A stretch of 5,373 nt of DNA from Pseudomonadota bacterium (GCA_021809225.1 JAKBAL010000188.1:1-5373), one strand, 5' to 3'. Shown: positions 1 through 5,058, numbered from the stretch's first letter. Program-made: numbers and translations. Notes: generated by a model not told the origin, from the letters alone.

Positions 1-1
1 G

Positions 2-403
2 CTTGCGGCTCCTCAGATTGGAATTAACCATCCGATCTTTATTTACACCCCTGATCGAACAACAGAAAGTTTAAGAATCGTTATTAATCCCACTTTTGAA
101 CCCATAGGTGATGCAACAATTGAAGGGTCTGAAGCATGCTTTTCCGAACCTCTTCGGTGTACAAAAATCAAACGTTGGGAAAAAATAAAGGTTACATATC
201 AAAACCGAGAAGGAGAGAGAGTAGAAGATGTGCTCGATGGTTTTGCCGCGAAAGTATTTCAACATGAAATGGATCACTTAAATGGAATACTCACTATTGA
301 TCATGCAAAGGCTGAGGTCCTGACTTTTACGAACGCCCAATCTTTTCAAGAGCATATGCAGCAAATTCATTTGGAAGATTCCAAACGGTACAACAGGGCT
401 TAA
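2..403 (+). CDS. def: Peptide deformylase, C-terminal part (cut by window start)
   Basis: Peptide deformylase removes the formyl group from the N-terminal methionine of new proteins in the cytoplasm, using a metal ion, usually Fe2+. The visible 133 residues begin inside motif 1 (LAAPQIG, residues 1-7 of the fragment, with the catalytic Gln at 5). Motif 2 is present as EACFSEP (45-50 region), with the metal-ligand Cys at 46, and motif 3 as QHEMDH (87-92), giving both His ligands and the catalytic Glu89. All active-site residues of the family that fall in the fragment are therefore present. Motif 2 differs from the common EGCLS (G to A, L to F). About 40-50 N-terminal residues, including the start codon, lie outside the window. 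The C-terminus is a charged tail of about 30 residues after the HEMDH helix. The TAA stop directly abuts the stop of the convergent minus-strand ORF. The family assignment is secure; whether this is the main or a second deformylase copy cannot be judged here. Confidence 0.93.
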   Translation, partial: LAAPQIGINHPIFIYTPDRTTESLRIVINPTFEPIGDATIEGSEACFSEPLRCTKIKRWEKIKVTYQNREGERVEDVLDGFAAKVFQHEMDHLNGILTIDHAKAEVLTFTNAQSFQEHMQQIHLEDSKRYNRA

Positions 404-652
404 TTATTCTTTTTTTTGAGCTGAACAGTTAGAATCAGCAGTGGAACAGCTCTTTCGGTTCTCATTAAATTGGCCGCTGGACAAAAGAAGAAGGTCTTTT
501 TGTATAGAATTATTATAATGCAAGGAGTTCGGTTGGAGGATTGGATTTTCTTCTTTTAGTGCTTCTGCTGGGTCATTAGTGCTTACTTGCAAACTCGCTA
601 TAAAAACAAGTCCCATAATCAATCTTGTGATAAATCCTTTTAGATACAGCAT
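404..652 (-). CDS. Putative small exported protein of unknown function (82 aa)
   Basis: I do not recognise this protein. The first 31 residues read like a signal peptide: a short n-region with Lys and Arg (MLYLKGFITR), a hydrophobic core (LIMGLVFIASLQV) and a polar c-region ending PAEA, with an Ala-X-Ala-like cleavage site after residue 31. The mature part would be about 51 residues, rich in Ser, Asn, Gln and Lys, with two cysteines near the end (KSCSTADSNC) that could form a disulfide in the periplasm. No lipobox Cys is seen. An in-frame TGA lies two codons upstream, so the start must be this ATG or an internal one (Leu11 TTG or Met13). A purine-rich AGGAAAG sits almost against the ATG, closer than usual, which slightly favours an internal start. 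The ORF converges on def with the two stop codons touching. That it is a gene at all is inferred from the signal-peptide pattern and the neat fit. Confidence 0.45.
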   Translation of the reverse strand: MLYLKGFITRLIMGLVFIASLQVSTNDPAEALKEENPILQPNSLHYNNSIQKDLLLLSSGQFNENRKSCSTADSNCSAQKKE

Positions 653-923
653 CTTTCCTCATTGATACAAAATTTCTGTATTTTTTAAGCATACTTTTTT
701 TTAGTAAAAAATGTATTAACAGACGACTACAATATGCAGCACTTTTAAGTTAAGAACTGCCGTCACACGAAGAGCTAAGGTGGAAAATAACTCTTACAAT
801 TTTAATGAGATTGAATGTCTTAACCTTTTCTTGACATACATACATATTTATATCAGCATAAATGTGTATTTCAAATTTTTAACAATACCATCACAGTTTT
901 GTTTGTTTTTTTAAGAAAGATTT
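653..923. other. AT-rich intergenic region with no recognisable gene
   Basis: This 271-base stretch separates two divergent small ORFs and contains many short A and T runs. I find no coding frame of useful length, no RNA gene and no strong hairpin. It must hold the promoters of both flanking ORFs if they are expressed. The only striking hexamer is a perfect TTGACA at 831-836 on the plus strand, with no convincing -10 at the correct distance. Confidence 0.5.
831..862 (+). promoter_or_regulatory. Possible promoter upstream of the small membrane protein
   Basis: A consensus -35 hexamer TTGACA (831-836) is followed by an AT-rich stretch. The best -10-like hexamers are TATCAG at 851-856 (14-base spacer) and CATAAA at 857-862 (20-base spacer). 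Neither is at the preferred 16-18 bases, so this is only a weak call. The position, 60-90 bases before the ATG at 924, is suitable for a promoter. Confidence 0.25.
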
Positions 924-1271
924 ATGTCAAAAAATTTAGAAAAAAAATTAAGTTTAAAGAAACCTTCTTTATCACATAAATTGCAAGATTGCTTTATAGC
1001 TTTTACTCTAGGGGTAGCTACATTTGCACTTCTTGCATTAATATTAAAGTTTTTCATTCACGATCTTTATTTTTATTATAATCTATCAAAAAAAGAGTTA
1101 AACGTAACTCCATTAATAATTTTGGCGCTTGTTTTTATGATGAGAATTTTAGCAATATATTTACGTGTAAAATTTCCCAAAATTTATATAAATATTTTTT
1201 ATATTTCTTTATTTATTTGGAGCGGACTCTTCTTCTTTCGGCTTTTTACAATGCTATGGCCTCTACAATAA
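924..1271 (+). CDS. Small three-helix membrane protein of unknown function (115 aa)
   Basis: I do not recognise the family. The protein has a basic N-terminus (seven Lys in the first 19 residues) followed by three clear hydrophobic segments at about residues 23-46, 61-80 and 88-111. It is therefore probably an inner-membrane protein with a cytoplasmic Lys-rich N-terminus and a very short tail (LWPLQ). Codon use is strongly AT-biased (AAA, TTA, ATA, TTT) and the frame is visibly richer in A+T than def, maf or the RNase. The start ATG has only a weak AAGAAAGA purine stretch five or so bases upstream. It lies alone, with non-coding sequence on both sides, so there is no operon clue. The long uninterrupted frame in such AT-rich DNA, where stop codons are frequent, and the regular membrane pattern support a real gene. 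The AT bias could reflect horizontal origin or simply relaxed selection. Confidence 0.6.
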   Translation: MSKNLEKKLSLKKPSLSHKLQDCFIAFTLGVATFALLALILKFFIHDLYFYYNLSKKELNVTPLIILALVFMMRILAIYLRVKFPKIYINIFYISLFIWSGLFFFRLFTMLWPLQ

Positions 1272-1401
1272 GACAATTCTGTTCGCTCTTAAGGACATAA
1301 AAAAAGAAAGACTCTACTCATCATGAATGAAACTTAGGGTTTTCTGGATTGAATTGCTTTGGCTCTTCCAGAACTTCTTAGTAAACCTAAACAAGAAAGA
1401 C

Positions 1402-1487
1402 TGGATTGCCGCGGCCCCTACGGGGCCTCGCAATGACGATCCCCTCCCCGCCGTCATTGCGAGGAGCGTATGCTCCGAAGCAATCCA
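1402..1487. repeat. 86-bp palindromic (REP/MITE-like) element made of two inverted units
   Basis: Outer arms TGGATTGC (1402-1409) and GCAATCCA (1480-1487) are exact inverted repeats. Inner arms CCTCGCAATGACG (1426-1438) and CGTCATTGCGAGG (1452-1464) are also exact, around a 13-base pyrimidine-rich centre (1439-1451). Inside each half is a further small hairpin: GGCCCC-TAC-GGGGCC (1413-1427) on the left and GGAGC-GTAT-GCTCC (1463-1476) on the right. Each half is thus a copy of a 36-37-base unit, placed head to head. From memory, words such as CGTCATTGCGAGG...GAAGCAATCC occur in dispersed intergenic repeats in many bacterial genomes. No coding capacity or target-site duplication is evident. Confidence 0.85.
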
Positions 1488-1587
1488 TTTTTTAAATTTA
1501 AACGCCCAATTTTCATGTTAATTAGCTATAAATGCCCTTCATTTTAAAACCAGTGGTGAGGTGACTACCACTCACCCCTTCAATCGT

Positions 1588-1616
1588 TTGACAATTTTCT
1601 CTCGTTGCCGTAGAAG
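1588..1616 (+). promoter_or_regulatory. Sigma-70-type promoter of the infA-maf-rng-yacG operon
   Basis: A perfect -35 TTGACA (1588-1593) is followed after 17 bases by TAGAAG (1611-1616), which matches the TATAAT -10 consensus at four of six positions. Transcription would begin near 1623, giving a leader of about 30 bases before the infA ATG. A TAATAT at 1618-1623 is a better hexamer but lies 24 bases from the -35, too far. There is no other comparable promoter before yacG, which fits a single transcript. Confidence 0.55.
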
Positions 1617-1651
1617 CTAATATACAAACATAGACAAGGACCGGAGACTGA

Positions 1652-1873
1652 ATGTCCAAAGAAGATCTTATTGAATTTACAGGAACAATCATAGAGTTGC
1701 TTCCTAACGCCACTTTCCGCGTGAAACTTGATGAAAATGAACACATGGTTCTGGCACATACCTCTGGAAAAATGCGGAAAAATCGTATTCGTGTGCTTGC
1801 CGGCGATAAAGTCACCGTTGAAATGACACCTTATGACCTTTCCAAAGGGCGGATTACATTCCGTCATAAATAA
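1652..1873 (+). CDS. infA: Translation initiation factor IF-1
   Basis: IF-1 is a small OB-fold protein that binds the A-site of the 30S ribosomal subunit and, with IF-2 and IF-3, controls start-codon selection. The 73 residues cover the whole family (usually about 72). The start [12 protein letters not shown], the central [27 protein letters not shown] and the terminal [12 protein letters not shown] are highly characteristic, with the basic RNA-binding surface ([18 protein letters not shown]) intact. The start is supported by GGAG at 1643-1646, five bases before the ATG, in a purine-rich AAGGACCGGAG stretch. It is the first gene after a recognisable promoter. The maf ATG follows its TAA with no gap, so the two are almost certainly co-transcribed and probably translationally coupled. 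Confidence 0.97.
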   Translation: MSKEDLIEFTGTIIELLPNATFRVKLDENEHMVLAHTSGKMRKNRIRVLAGDKVTVEMTPYDLSKGRITFRHK

Positions 1874-2443
1874 ATGAAGTTTATTCTTGCCTCTTCTTCT
1901 CCCCGTCGCTGTGAGCTTCTCACTTCCATTGGATTTGTTCCTCATCTCATTATAAGCCCGGACGTTGATGAAACGCCTTTAAAAGGGGAGGGGATTCGCA
2001 GCTATGTTAAGCGTATAGCTATTCTTAAAGCGCGGGTGGTCCATAGCCAGGATCCTGAGGCCTATGTTCTTGCAGCGGATACTTCTGTTGAATTAGGGCG
2101 GCGAATTCTTTTGAAGCCTGCAGATCAAGAGGACGCGCGCCAAATGTTGATGCGTTTTTCGGGCAGACGGCATAAGGTATATACGGCTGTATGCGGGCTC
2201 TCTCCCACTGGGAAAGAGGCCTGCCGCATTGTTCTAACGCGCATCTCCTTTAAACGATTAAGTGAAGAAGAAATTGAAAAATATCTTGCCTCAGGAGAGT
2301 GGGAAGGAAAAGCGGGTGGATACTCGATCCAAGGGAAAGCGGCTAAATTTGTAAAATTTATGTCGGGGTCTTATACGAACGTAGTTGGACTTCCCCTTTA
2401 TGAAACGGACTGCCTCCTTAAAGGGATCGGCTTTCGTGGCTAA
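1874..2443 (+). CDS. maf: Maf family nucleoside triphosphate pyrophosphatase
   Basis: Maf proteins hydrolyse nucleoside triphosphates to monophosphate plus pyrophosphate, including dTTP/UTP and modified pyrimidine nucleotides. This cleans the nucleotide pool, and overexpression has been linked to inhibition of septum formation. The 189-residue protein is full length. It shows ASSSPRR (6-12, phosphate-binding loop), DVDE (30-33, with the conserved Glu33), AADT (67-70, metal-binding Asp69), the Lys of LLKP (81), HKVYTAV (100-106), YSIQGKA (150-156) and SYTNVVGLPL near the end. These match the YhdE (dTTP/UTP) branch rather than the YceF branch, although substrate cannot be fixed from sequence alone. 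The ATG follows the infA stop directly and has no good Shine-Dalgarno at close range, so reinitiation by ribosomes finishing infA is likely. Its 3' end overlaps the GTG start of the RNase by eight bases. Confidence 0.95.
   Translation: MKFILASSSPRRCELLTSIGFVPHLIISPDVDETPLKGEGIRSYVKRIAILKARVVHSQDPEAYVLAADTSVELGRRILLKPADQEDARQMLMRFSGRRHKVYTAVCGLSPTGKEACRIVLTRISFKRLSEEEIEKYLASGEWEGKAGGYSIQGKAAKFVKFMSGSYTNVVGLPLYETDCLLKGIGFRG
2421..2438 (+). promoter_or_regulatory. Ribosome binding site and GTG start choosing the RNase N-terminus
   Basis: AAGGGA (2421-2426) lies nine bases before GTG at 2436-2438. The upstream in-frame ATGs at 2385 and 2400 would add 17 or 12 residues that read as out-of-frame maf sequence and lack a Shine-Dalgarno. 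The GTG start gives the N-terminus (M)AKIFYTV expected for the family. Confidence 0.7.
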
Positions 2444-3494
2444 GATTTTTTATACGGTTCAGCCCGATCTTCATCGAGTGGCACGCCTTGAAGGCGGAGA
2501 AGTTGTCGAACTTGATTTTGAAATTCCCGGAAGTCCTCCCTCCTTGTCAGAGGAAATTTTTTTAGGAAGAGTTATTGAGGTTCAAAAACCCATAAAAGCT
2601 GCCTTTGTAGATATAGGTAAGGGAAAACCAGGCTTGCTCCCCCTACGGGAAGGAAAGTTGCCCCCCCTTAACCAAGGCGACGCTGTCGTGGTGCAGGTGA
2701 GTCGCACTGAAAATCCTTTGGAAAATAAAGGCGTGCGTCTGACACGTCTCATCACCTTGTCCTTAGGTCCTCTCCTTTATACCCCTTTCACTCCCGGATT
2801 AAGTCTTTCGAAAAAACTTAATCAGCGGGAGGCATTTAAAAACCTCTTTCAGTTGCAACCCAAAGAAGGGCTTATTGTGCGATATTGGGCATCCCTAGAA
2901 GATTCGTTGCAAGAATTGTTTCTGCAACTGCGGGGTGAGTGGGAGGCCATTCAAAAGCAATTGCCTGGAAAGCCACCTCTGTGTTTGAAAACTGCTCCCA
3001 ATCTTTTAACTCGCATTTTGCGTTCTTTAAGCCCCTCAGATACACTCTTTATCGATGATCGACAGATTACTGCACAAACTCAAGGAGTAGGAATCTTCTC
3101 ACGAGAGAAGGCCTTTGATGAACGATGTGAAGAGGTCTGGGAAAGTCTCTTGTCACCAGAAATTTTCCTTTCCCAAGGGGGAAGCCTTTACATAGAAGAA
3201 ACGCGAGGACTTGTAGTGATTGATGTGAATAGTCATGGCGCACTGCGCCATTCCTTGCCATTTAATAGAGCTGTCGTCCGAGATGTATTACGGCAAATTC
3301 GTCTTCGTGAATTAGGAGGAAAAATTGTGGTTGACTTAATTGCTGCCCCAAAATCTTTGGGATCTCTTCTTCAAGGCCTTGATATCCCCTCAAACTTACA
3401 AATTTGGGGCGTATCTCCTATGGGCCTTCTTGAAATGACACGACGTCGAAAACGCCTCTCACTTCCTCAACGTTTAAAATTGCAGCTGAATTAA
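2436..3494 (+). CDS. rng: Short RNase E/G-family endoribonuclease lacking the Zn-link
   Basis: RNase E/G enzymes cut single-stranded, AU-rich RNA and act in mRNA decay and rRNA/tRNA maturation. From the GTG start the protein has 352 residues. An S1-like RNA-binding domain spans about residues 38-110 (LGRVIEV, KAAFVDIG with Phe57). A 5'-sensor/RNase H-like part follows (GLIVRY, 145-150), then the DNase I-like catalytic part with VIDVNS (261-266, metal-ligand Asp263 and Asn265) and GGKIVVD (294-300, second ligand Asp300), ending SPMGLLEMTRRRKR (327-340). Both catalytic Asp are present, so it should be active. The protein stops 12 residues after this motif, where E. coli RNase E and G continue with the CPxC Zn-link and small domain. 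Thr170 of the RNase E 5'-sensor appears as Tyr150. I recall similarly short forms next to maf and yacG in Alphaproteobacteria, so the gene is probably intact. The symbol rng is a family label; this is not a classical RNase G or the full degradosome RNase E. Confidence 0.88.
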   Translation: MAKIFYTVQPDLHRVARLEGGEVVELDFEIPGSPPSLSEEIFLGRVIEVQKPIKAAFVDIGKGKPGLLPLREGKLPPLNQGDAVVVQVSRTENPLENKGVRLTRLITLSLGPLLYTPFTPGLSLSKKLNQREAFKNLFQLQPKEGLIVRYWASLEDSLQELFLQLRGEWEAIQKQLPGKPPLCLKTAPNLLTRILRSLSPSDTLFIDDRQITAQTQGVGIFSREKAFDERCEEVWESLLSPEIFLSQGGSLYIEETRGLVVIDVNSHGALRHSLPFNRAVVRDVLRQIRLRELGGKIVVDLIAAPKSLGSLLQGLDIPSNLQIWGVSPMGLLEMTRRRKRLSLPQRLKLQLN

Positions 3495-3505
3495 GGAGAA
3501 AAGAT

Positions 3506-3676
3506 ATGGAATCAAAATGCCCCATTTGTAAAAAACCTTCCGTGTTTGAATTTCGTCCTTTTTGCTCAAAACGCTGCGCTGATGTTGATCTCGCCCATTG
3601 GTTCCGTGGGGACTATCGTATTGAAGGGGAAGAGGAAAAGAAAGAAGAAGATCAGAAGGAGCAGGAAGAGGAGTAG
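3506..3676 (+). CDS. yacG: DNA gyrase inhibitor YacG (Zn-ribbon)
   Basis: YacG is a small zinc protein that binds DNA gyrase and blocks its DNA binding. The 56-residue translation contains the family signature: CPIC (Cys5, Cys8), FRPFCSKRC (Cys20, Cys24), then DLAHWFRGDYRI (28-39). The four cysteines bind one zinc ion. The C-terminus (40-56) is almost entirely Glu, Lys, Gln and Asp, an acidic tail of the kind seen in this family. The E. coli protein has 65 residues, so the length is normal. A very good Shine-Dalgarno AAGGAGAA (3493-3500) overlaps the stop codon of the RNase gene, with AGGAG seven bases before the ATG. This shows operon membership and fixes the start. The gene is easily overlooked because it is so short. 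It ends the infA operon; a hairpin-forming repeat follows within 14 bases. Confidence 0.95.
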   Translation: MESKCPICKKPSVFEFRPFCSKRCADVDLAHWFRGDYRIEGEEEKKEEDQKEQEEE

Positions 3677-3689
3677 GGGTATTGATCCT

Positions 3690-3751
3690 GGCTATTCCCC
3701 ACGGTAATGGGGAATAGTCTTGACTTTTCTCCATTACCGTGGAGAATAGTC
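3690..3751. repeat. 62-bp element: two inverted copies of a 30-nt palindrome
   Basis: Copy A (3690-3719, read on the minus strand) and copy B (3722-3751, read on the plus strand) match at 26 of 30 positions and are separated by TT. Each copy is itself a hairpin. Copy A pairs CTATTCCCC (3692-3700) with GGGGAATAG (3709-3717) around an 8-base loop. Copy B pairs TTCTCC (3727-3732) with GGAGAA (3741-3746) around the loop ATTACCGT, extended outward past one mismatch by GACT/AGTC. One difference pair (C:G in A, T:A in B) keeps the stem. The element lies between yacG and the ATPase gene. The copy A hairpin, followed by a moderately T-rich TCTTGACTTTTCT, could also work as a weak terminator for the infA operon. 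Confidence 0.85.
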
Positions 3752-3757
3752 GACATG
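3741..3757 (+). promoter_or_regulatory. Ribosome binding site of the ATPase gene, inside a repeat hairpin
   Basis: GGAG (3741-3744) precedes the ATG at 3755 by ten bases and forms the 3' arm of the copy B hairpin. This Shine-Dalgarno supports the 3755 start over the in-frame ATG at 3707, whose first 16 codons would be pure repeat sequence. The spacing is slightly long. If the hairpin forms in the mRNA it would mask the site. Confidence 0.5.
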
Positions 3758-4876
3758 GAGAGGGCTCAAAAACAAATAATTTTGAAGGATTTAGAAAAGA
3801 AACTGGTGCTTCTTGTCGGACCTAGACAATGTGGAAAAACTTGGCTGGCCAAAGATATCGCCAAAGAATTTTCCAATAGTGTTTACCTCAATTATGACCA
3901 ACCCATTGATAAAAAAATTATTCTTGAACAATCTTGGCTATATTCCACAGGCCTTCTCATTTTGGATGAACTGCATAAAATGGAAGGTTGGAAAAATTAT
4001 TTAAAAGGAGTCTACGACACCAAACCCGAATTCATGCGTATTCTGGTAACAGGTAGTGCGAGGCTTGATGTTTATGATCAATTAGGCGATTCTCTTGCGG
4101 GAAGATACTTTCGTCACCGTCTATTGCCACTTTCATTAGCTGAATTAGAACAGGTATCTGAACCACTAGATATTAATAAGTTATTAGAACGTGGGGGATT
4201 TCCTGAACCCTATTTAGCTGAGGATGCTATTGAAGCAAACAGATGGAGATTGCAATACATCAACAGCTTATTAAGTACAGATGTTTTTGAAATTGATAAA
4301 ATTTACAATGTGAAAGCGATGCGGCTCGTCTTTAATTTATTAAGAAGTCGGGTTGGATCCCCCGTTTCCTACCAATCTTTAGCTGAAGATACTGCGGTAT
4401 CTCCCACAACAATTAAAAAATATATACAGATTCTAGAAGCCTTATTTATCGTTTTTGTTATTCATCCCTATTCCAAAAATATTGCAAGAAGCTTGTTAAA
4501 AGAGCCAAAAATATATTTTTTTGATACAGGATTAATACAAGGTGATGAAGGCGCTAAATTCGAAAATTTTGTTGCCGTTAGTTTACTCAAGCACGTCTAT
4601 GGAAAAGTTGATAATGAGGGTGAAGACTACGGCCTATATTATTTACGAACAAAAGACGGTCAAGAAGTTGATTTTGCTTTAGTACTTCAAGAGCAACTTG
4701 AAACAATGATTGAAGTGAAGGTATCAGAGCGCACGCCGAGTAAGTCCTTGATAAAATTTCATGAAAAGTACAATTGCCCTGCAATCCAACTGGTCAAATC
4801 TCTTCGCAATGATTACCAACAAGACGGAGTTCGCATTTTAAAAGCAGAAAAATTCTTATCCCAACTTTATTTATGA
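3755..4876 (+). CDS. AAA_14 / DUF4143-type ATPase
   Basis: This belongs to the large, poorly characterised family of bacterial and archaeal ATPases with an AAA_14 domain followed by DUF4143; the true cellular role is unknown. From the ATG at 3755 it has 373 residues, a usual length for the family. It contains a Walker A motif GPRQCGKT (22-29), a Walker B LLILDELHK (67-75), a sensor TGSAR (99-103), the GRYFRHRLLPLS segment (116-127) and GGFPEPY (147-153). A winged-helix-like part follows at about 186-235 (VSYQSLAEDTAVSPTTIKKY region), then FFDTGL (255-260). The C-terminal part has the spacing of a PD-(D/E)XK nuclease-like fold: Glu270, EVDF with Asp306, and EVK with Glu320 and Lys322. All nucleotide-binding residues are present, so it looks intact. 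It stands alone between the repeat and rseP with no partner gene, as is common for these mobile-seeming singletons. Lateral acquisition is plausible but not shown. Confidence 0.9.
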   Translation: MERAQKQIILKDLEKKLVLLVGPRQCGKTWLAKDIAKEFSNSVYLNYDQPIDKKIILEQSWLYSTGLLILDELHKMEGWKNYLKGVYDTKPEFMRILVTGSARLDVYDQLGDSLAGRYFRHRLLPLSLAELEQVSEPLDINKLLERGGFPEPYLAEDAIEANRWRLQYINSLLSTDVFEIDKIYNVKAMRLVFNLLRSRVGSPVSYQSLAEDTAVSPTTIKKYIQILEALFIVFVIHPYSKNIARSLLKEPKIYFFDTGLIQGDEGAKFENFVAVSLLKHVYGKVDNEGEDYGLYYLRTKDGQEVDFALVLQEQLETMIEVKVSERTPSKSLIKFHEKYNCPAIQLVKSLRNDYQQDGVRILKAEKFLSQLYL

Positions 4877-4997
4877 ATAAAAAATCTACTCCAATGTTTC
4901 CTTATGGAAAACAAAGCCTTTCTTGTCAAGCAAACTGACGGGGAAAGAAATACAAACCAATAAGTTAATTTTTCATTAAGATGTGCTCACTAAGGGA

Positions 4998-5026
4998 TTG
5001 TTTTCTGAGTTTCTTAACGCTACAAA
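4998..5026 (+). promoter_or_regulatory. Probable promoter of rseP
   Basis: TTGTTT (4998-5003) and TACAAA (5021-5026) form a -35/-10 pair with a 17-base spacer, each matching the sigma-70 consensus at four of six positions. Transcription would start near 5033 and leave a leader of about 25 bases before the rseP ATG. The 182-base gap after the ATPase gene also argues for a separate promoter. Confidence 0.4.
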
Positions 5027-5058
5027 TAGGGAGAAATTGAACTAGGGAGAGAACCATA

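Larger units (their letters stand above)
1272..1651. other. 380-base gene-free region holding a dyad repeat and the infA promoter
   Basis: No credible gene lies here. A 64-codon frame at 1327-1521 is rejected because half of it is the translated 1402-1487 repeat. From left to right the region holds an imperfect stem-loop (TTCTGGA at 1342-1348 with TCCAGAA at 1367-1373), the 86-bp dyad element, a small inverted repeat around 1552-1576, and a promoter at 1588-1616. No clear intrinsic terminator for the upstream membrane-protein gene is seen. Confidence 0.6.

Noticed and set aside
71..277. 68-codon minus-strand frame inside def
   Set aside because: Antisense to well-conserved deformylase sequence, with no supporting signal.
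418..452. Possible def terminator: GAGCTG (418-423) pairing with CAGCTC (447-452)
   Set aside because: The stem is six bases with a 23-base loop and only three T residues follow. The long T-run lies on the wrong side of the stem.
1327..1521. 64-codon plus-strand frame
   Set aside because: Its second half (DWIAAAPTGPRNDD...VIARSV) is the translated palindromic element at 1402-1487, a peptide typical of spurious ORFs over such repeats. No Shine-Dalgarno is evident.
1522..1945. Two minus-strand frames (1522-1815 and 1580-1945) across infA
   Set aside because: They are antisense to the unmistakable infA and maf genes and show no family features.
3067..3261. 64-codon minus-strand frame within the RNase gene
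   Set aside because: Shadow of the conserved catalytic region on the plus strand.
3474..3734. 86-codon minus-strand frame opposite yacG
   Set aside because: It overlaps the clearly conserved yacG on the other strand, and its start lies in the 62-bp repeat. The SPLPWGIA peptide is repeat-derived.
3707..3754. Upstream ATG start extending the ATPase by 16 residues
   Set aside because: The extension is entirely palindromic repeat sequence, while the family start MERAQKQIIL at 3755 has a Shine-Dalgarno. Kept only as a finding to test.
4587..4784. 65-codon minus-strand frame within the ATPase gene
   Set aside because: Antisense to the DUF4143 nuclease-like region; no independent evidence.
4895..4913. 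Possible terminator hairpin after the ATPase gene (TTTCC-TTAT-GGAAA)
   Set aside because: The stem is only five A/T-rich pairs and is not followed by a T-run, so it is too weak to call.
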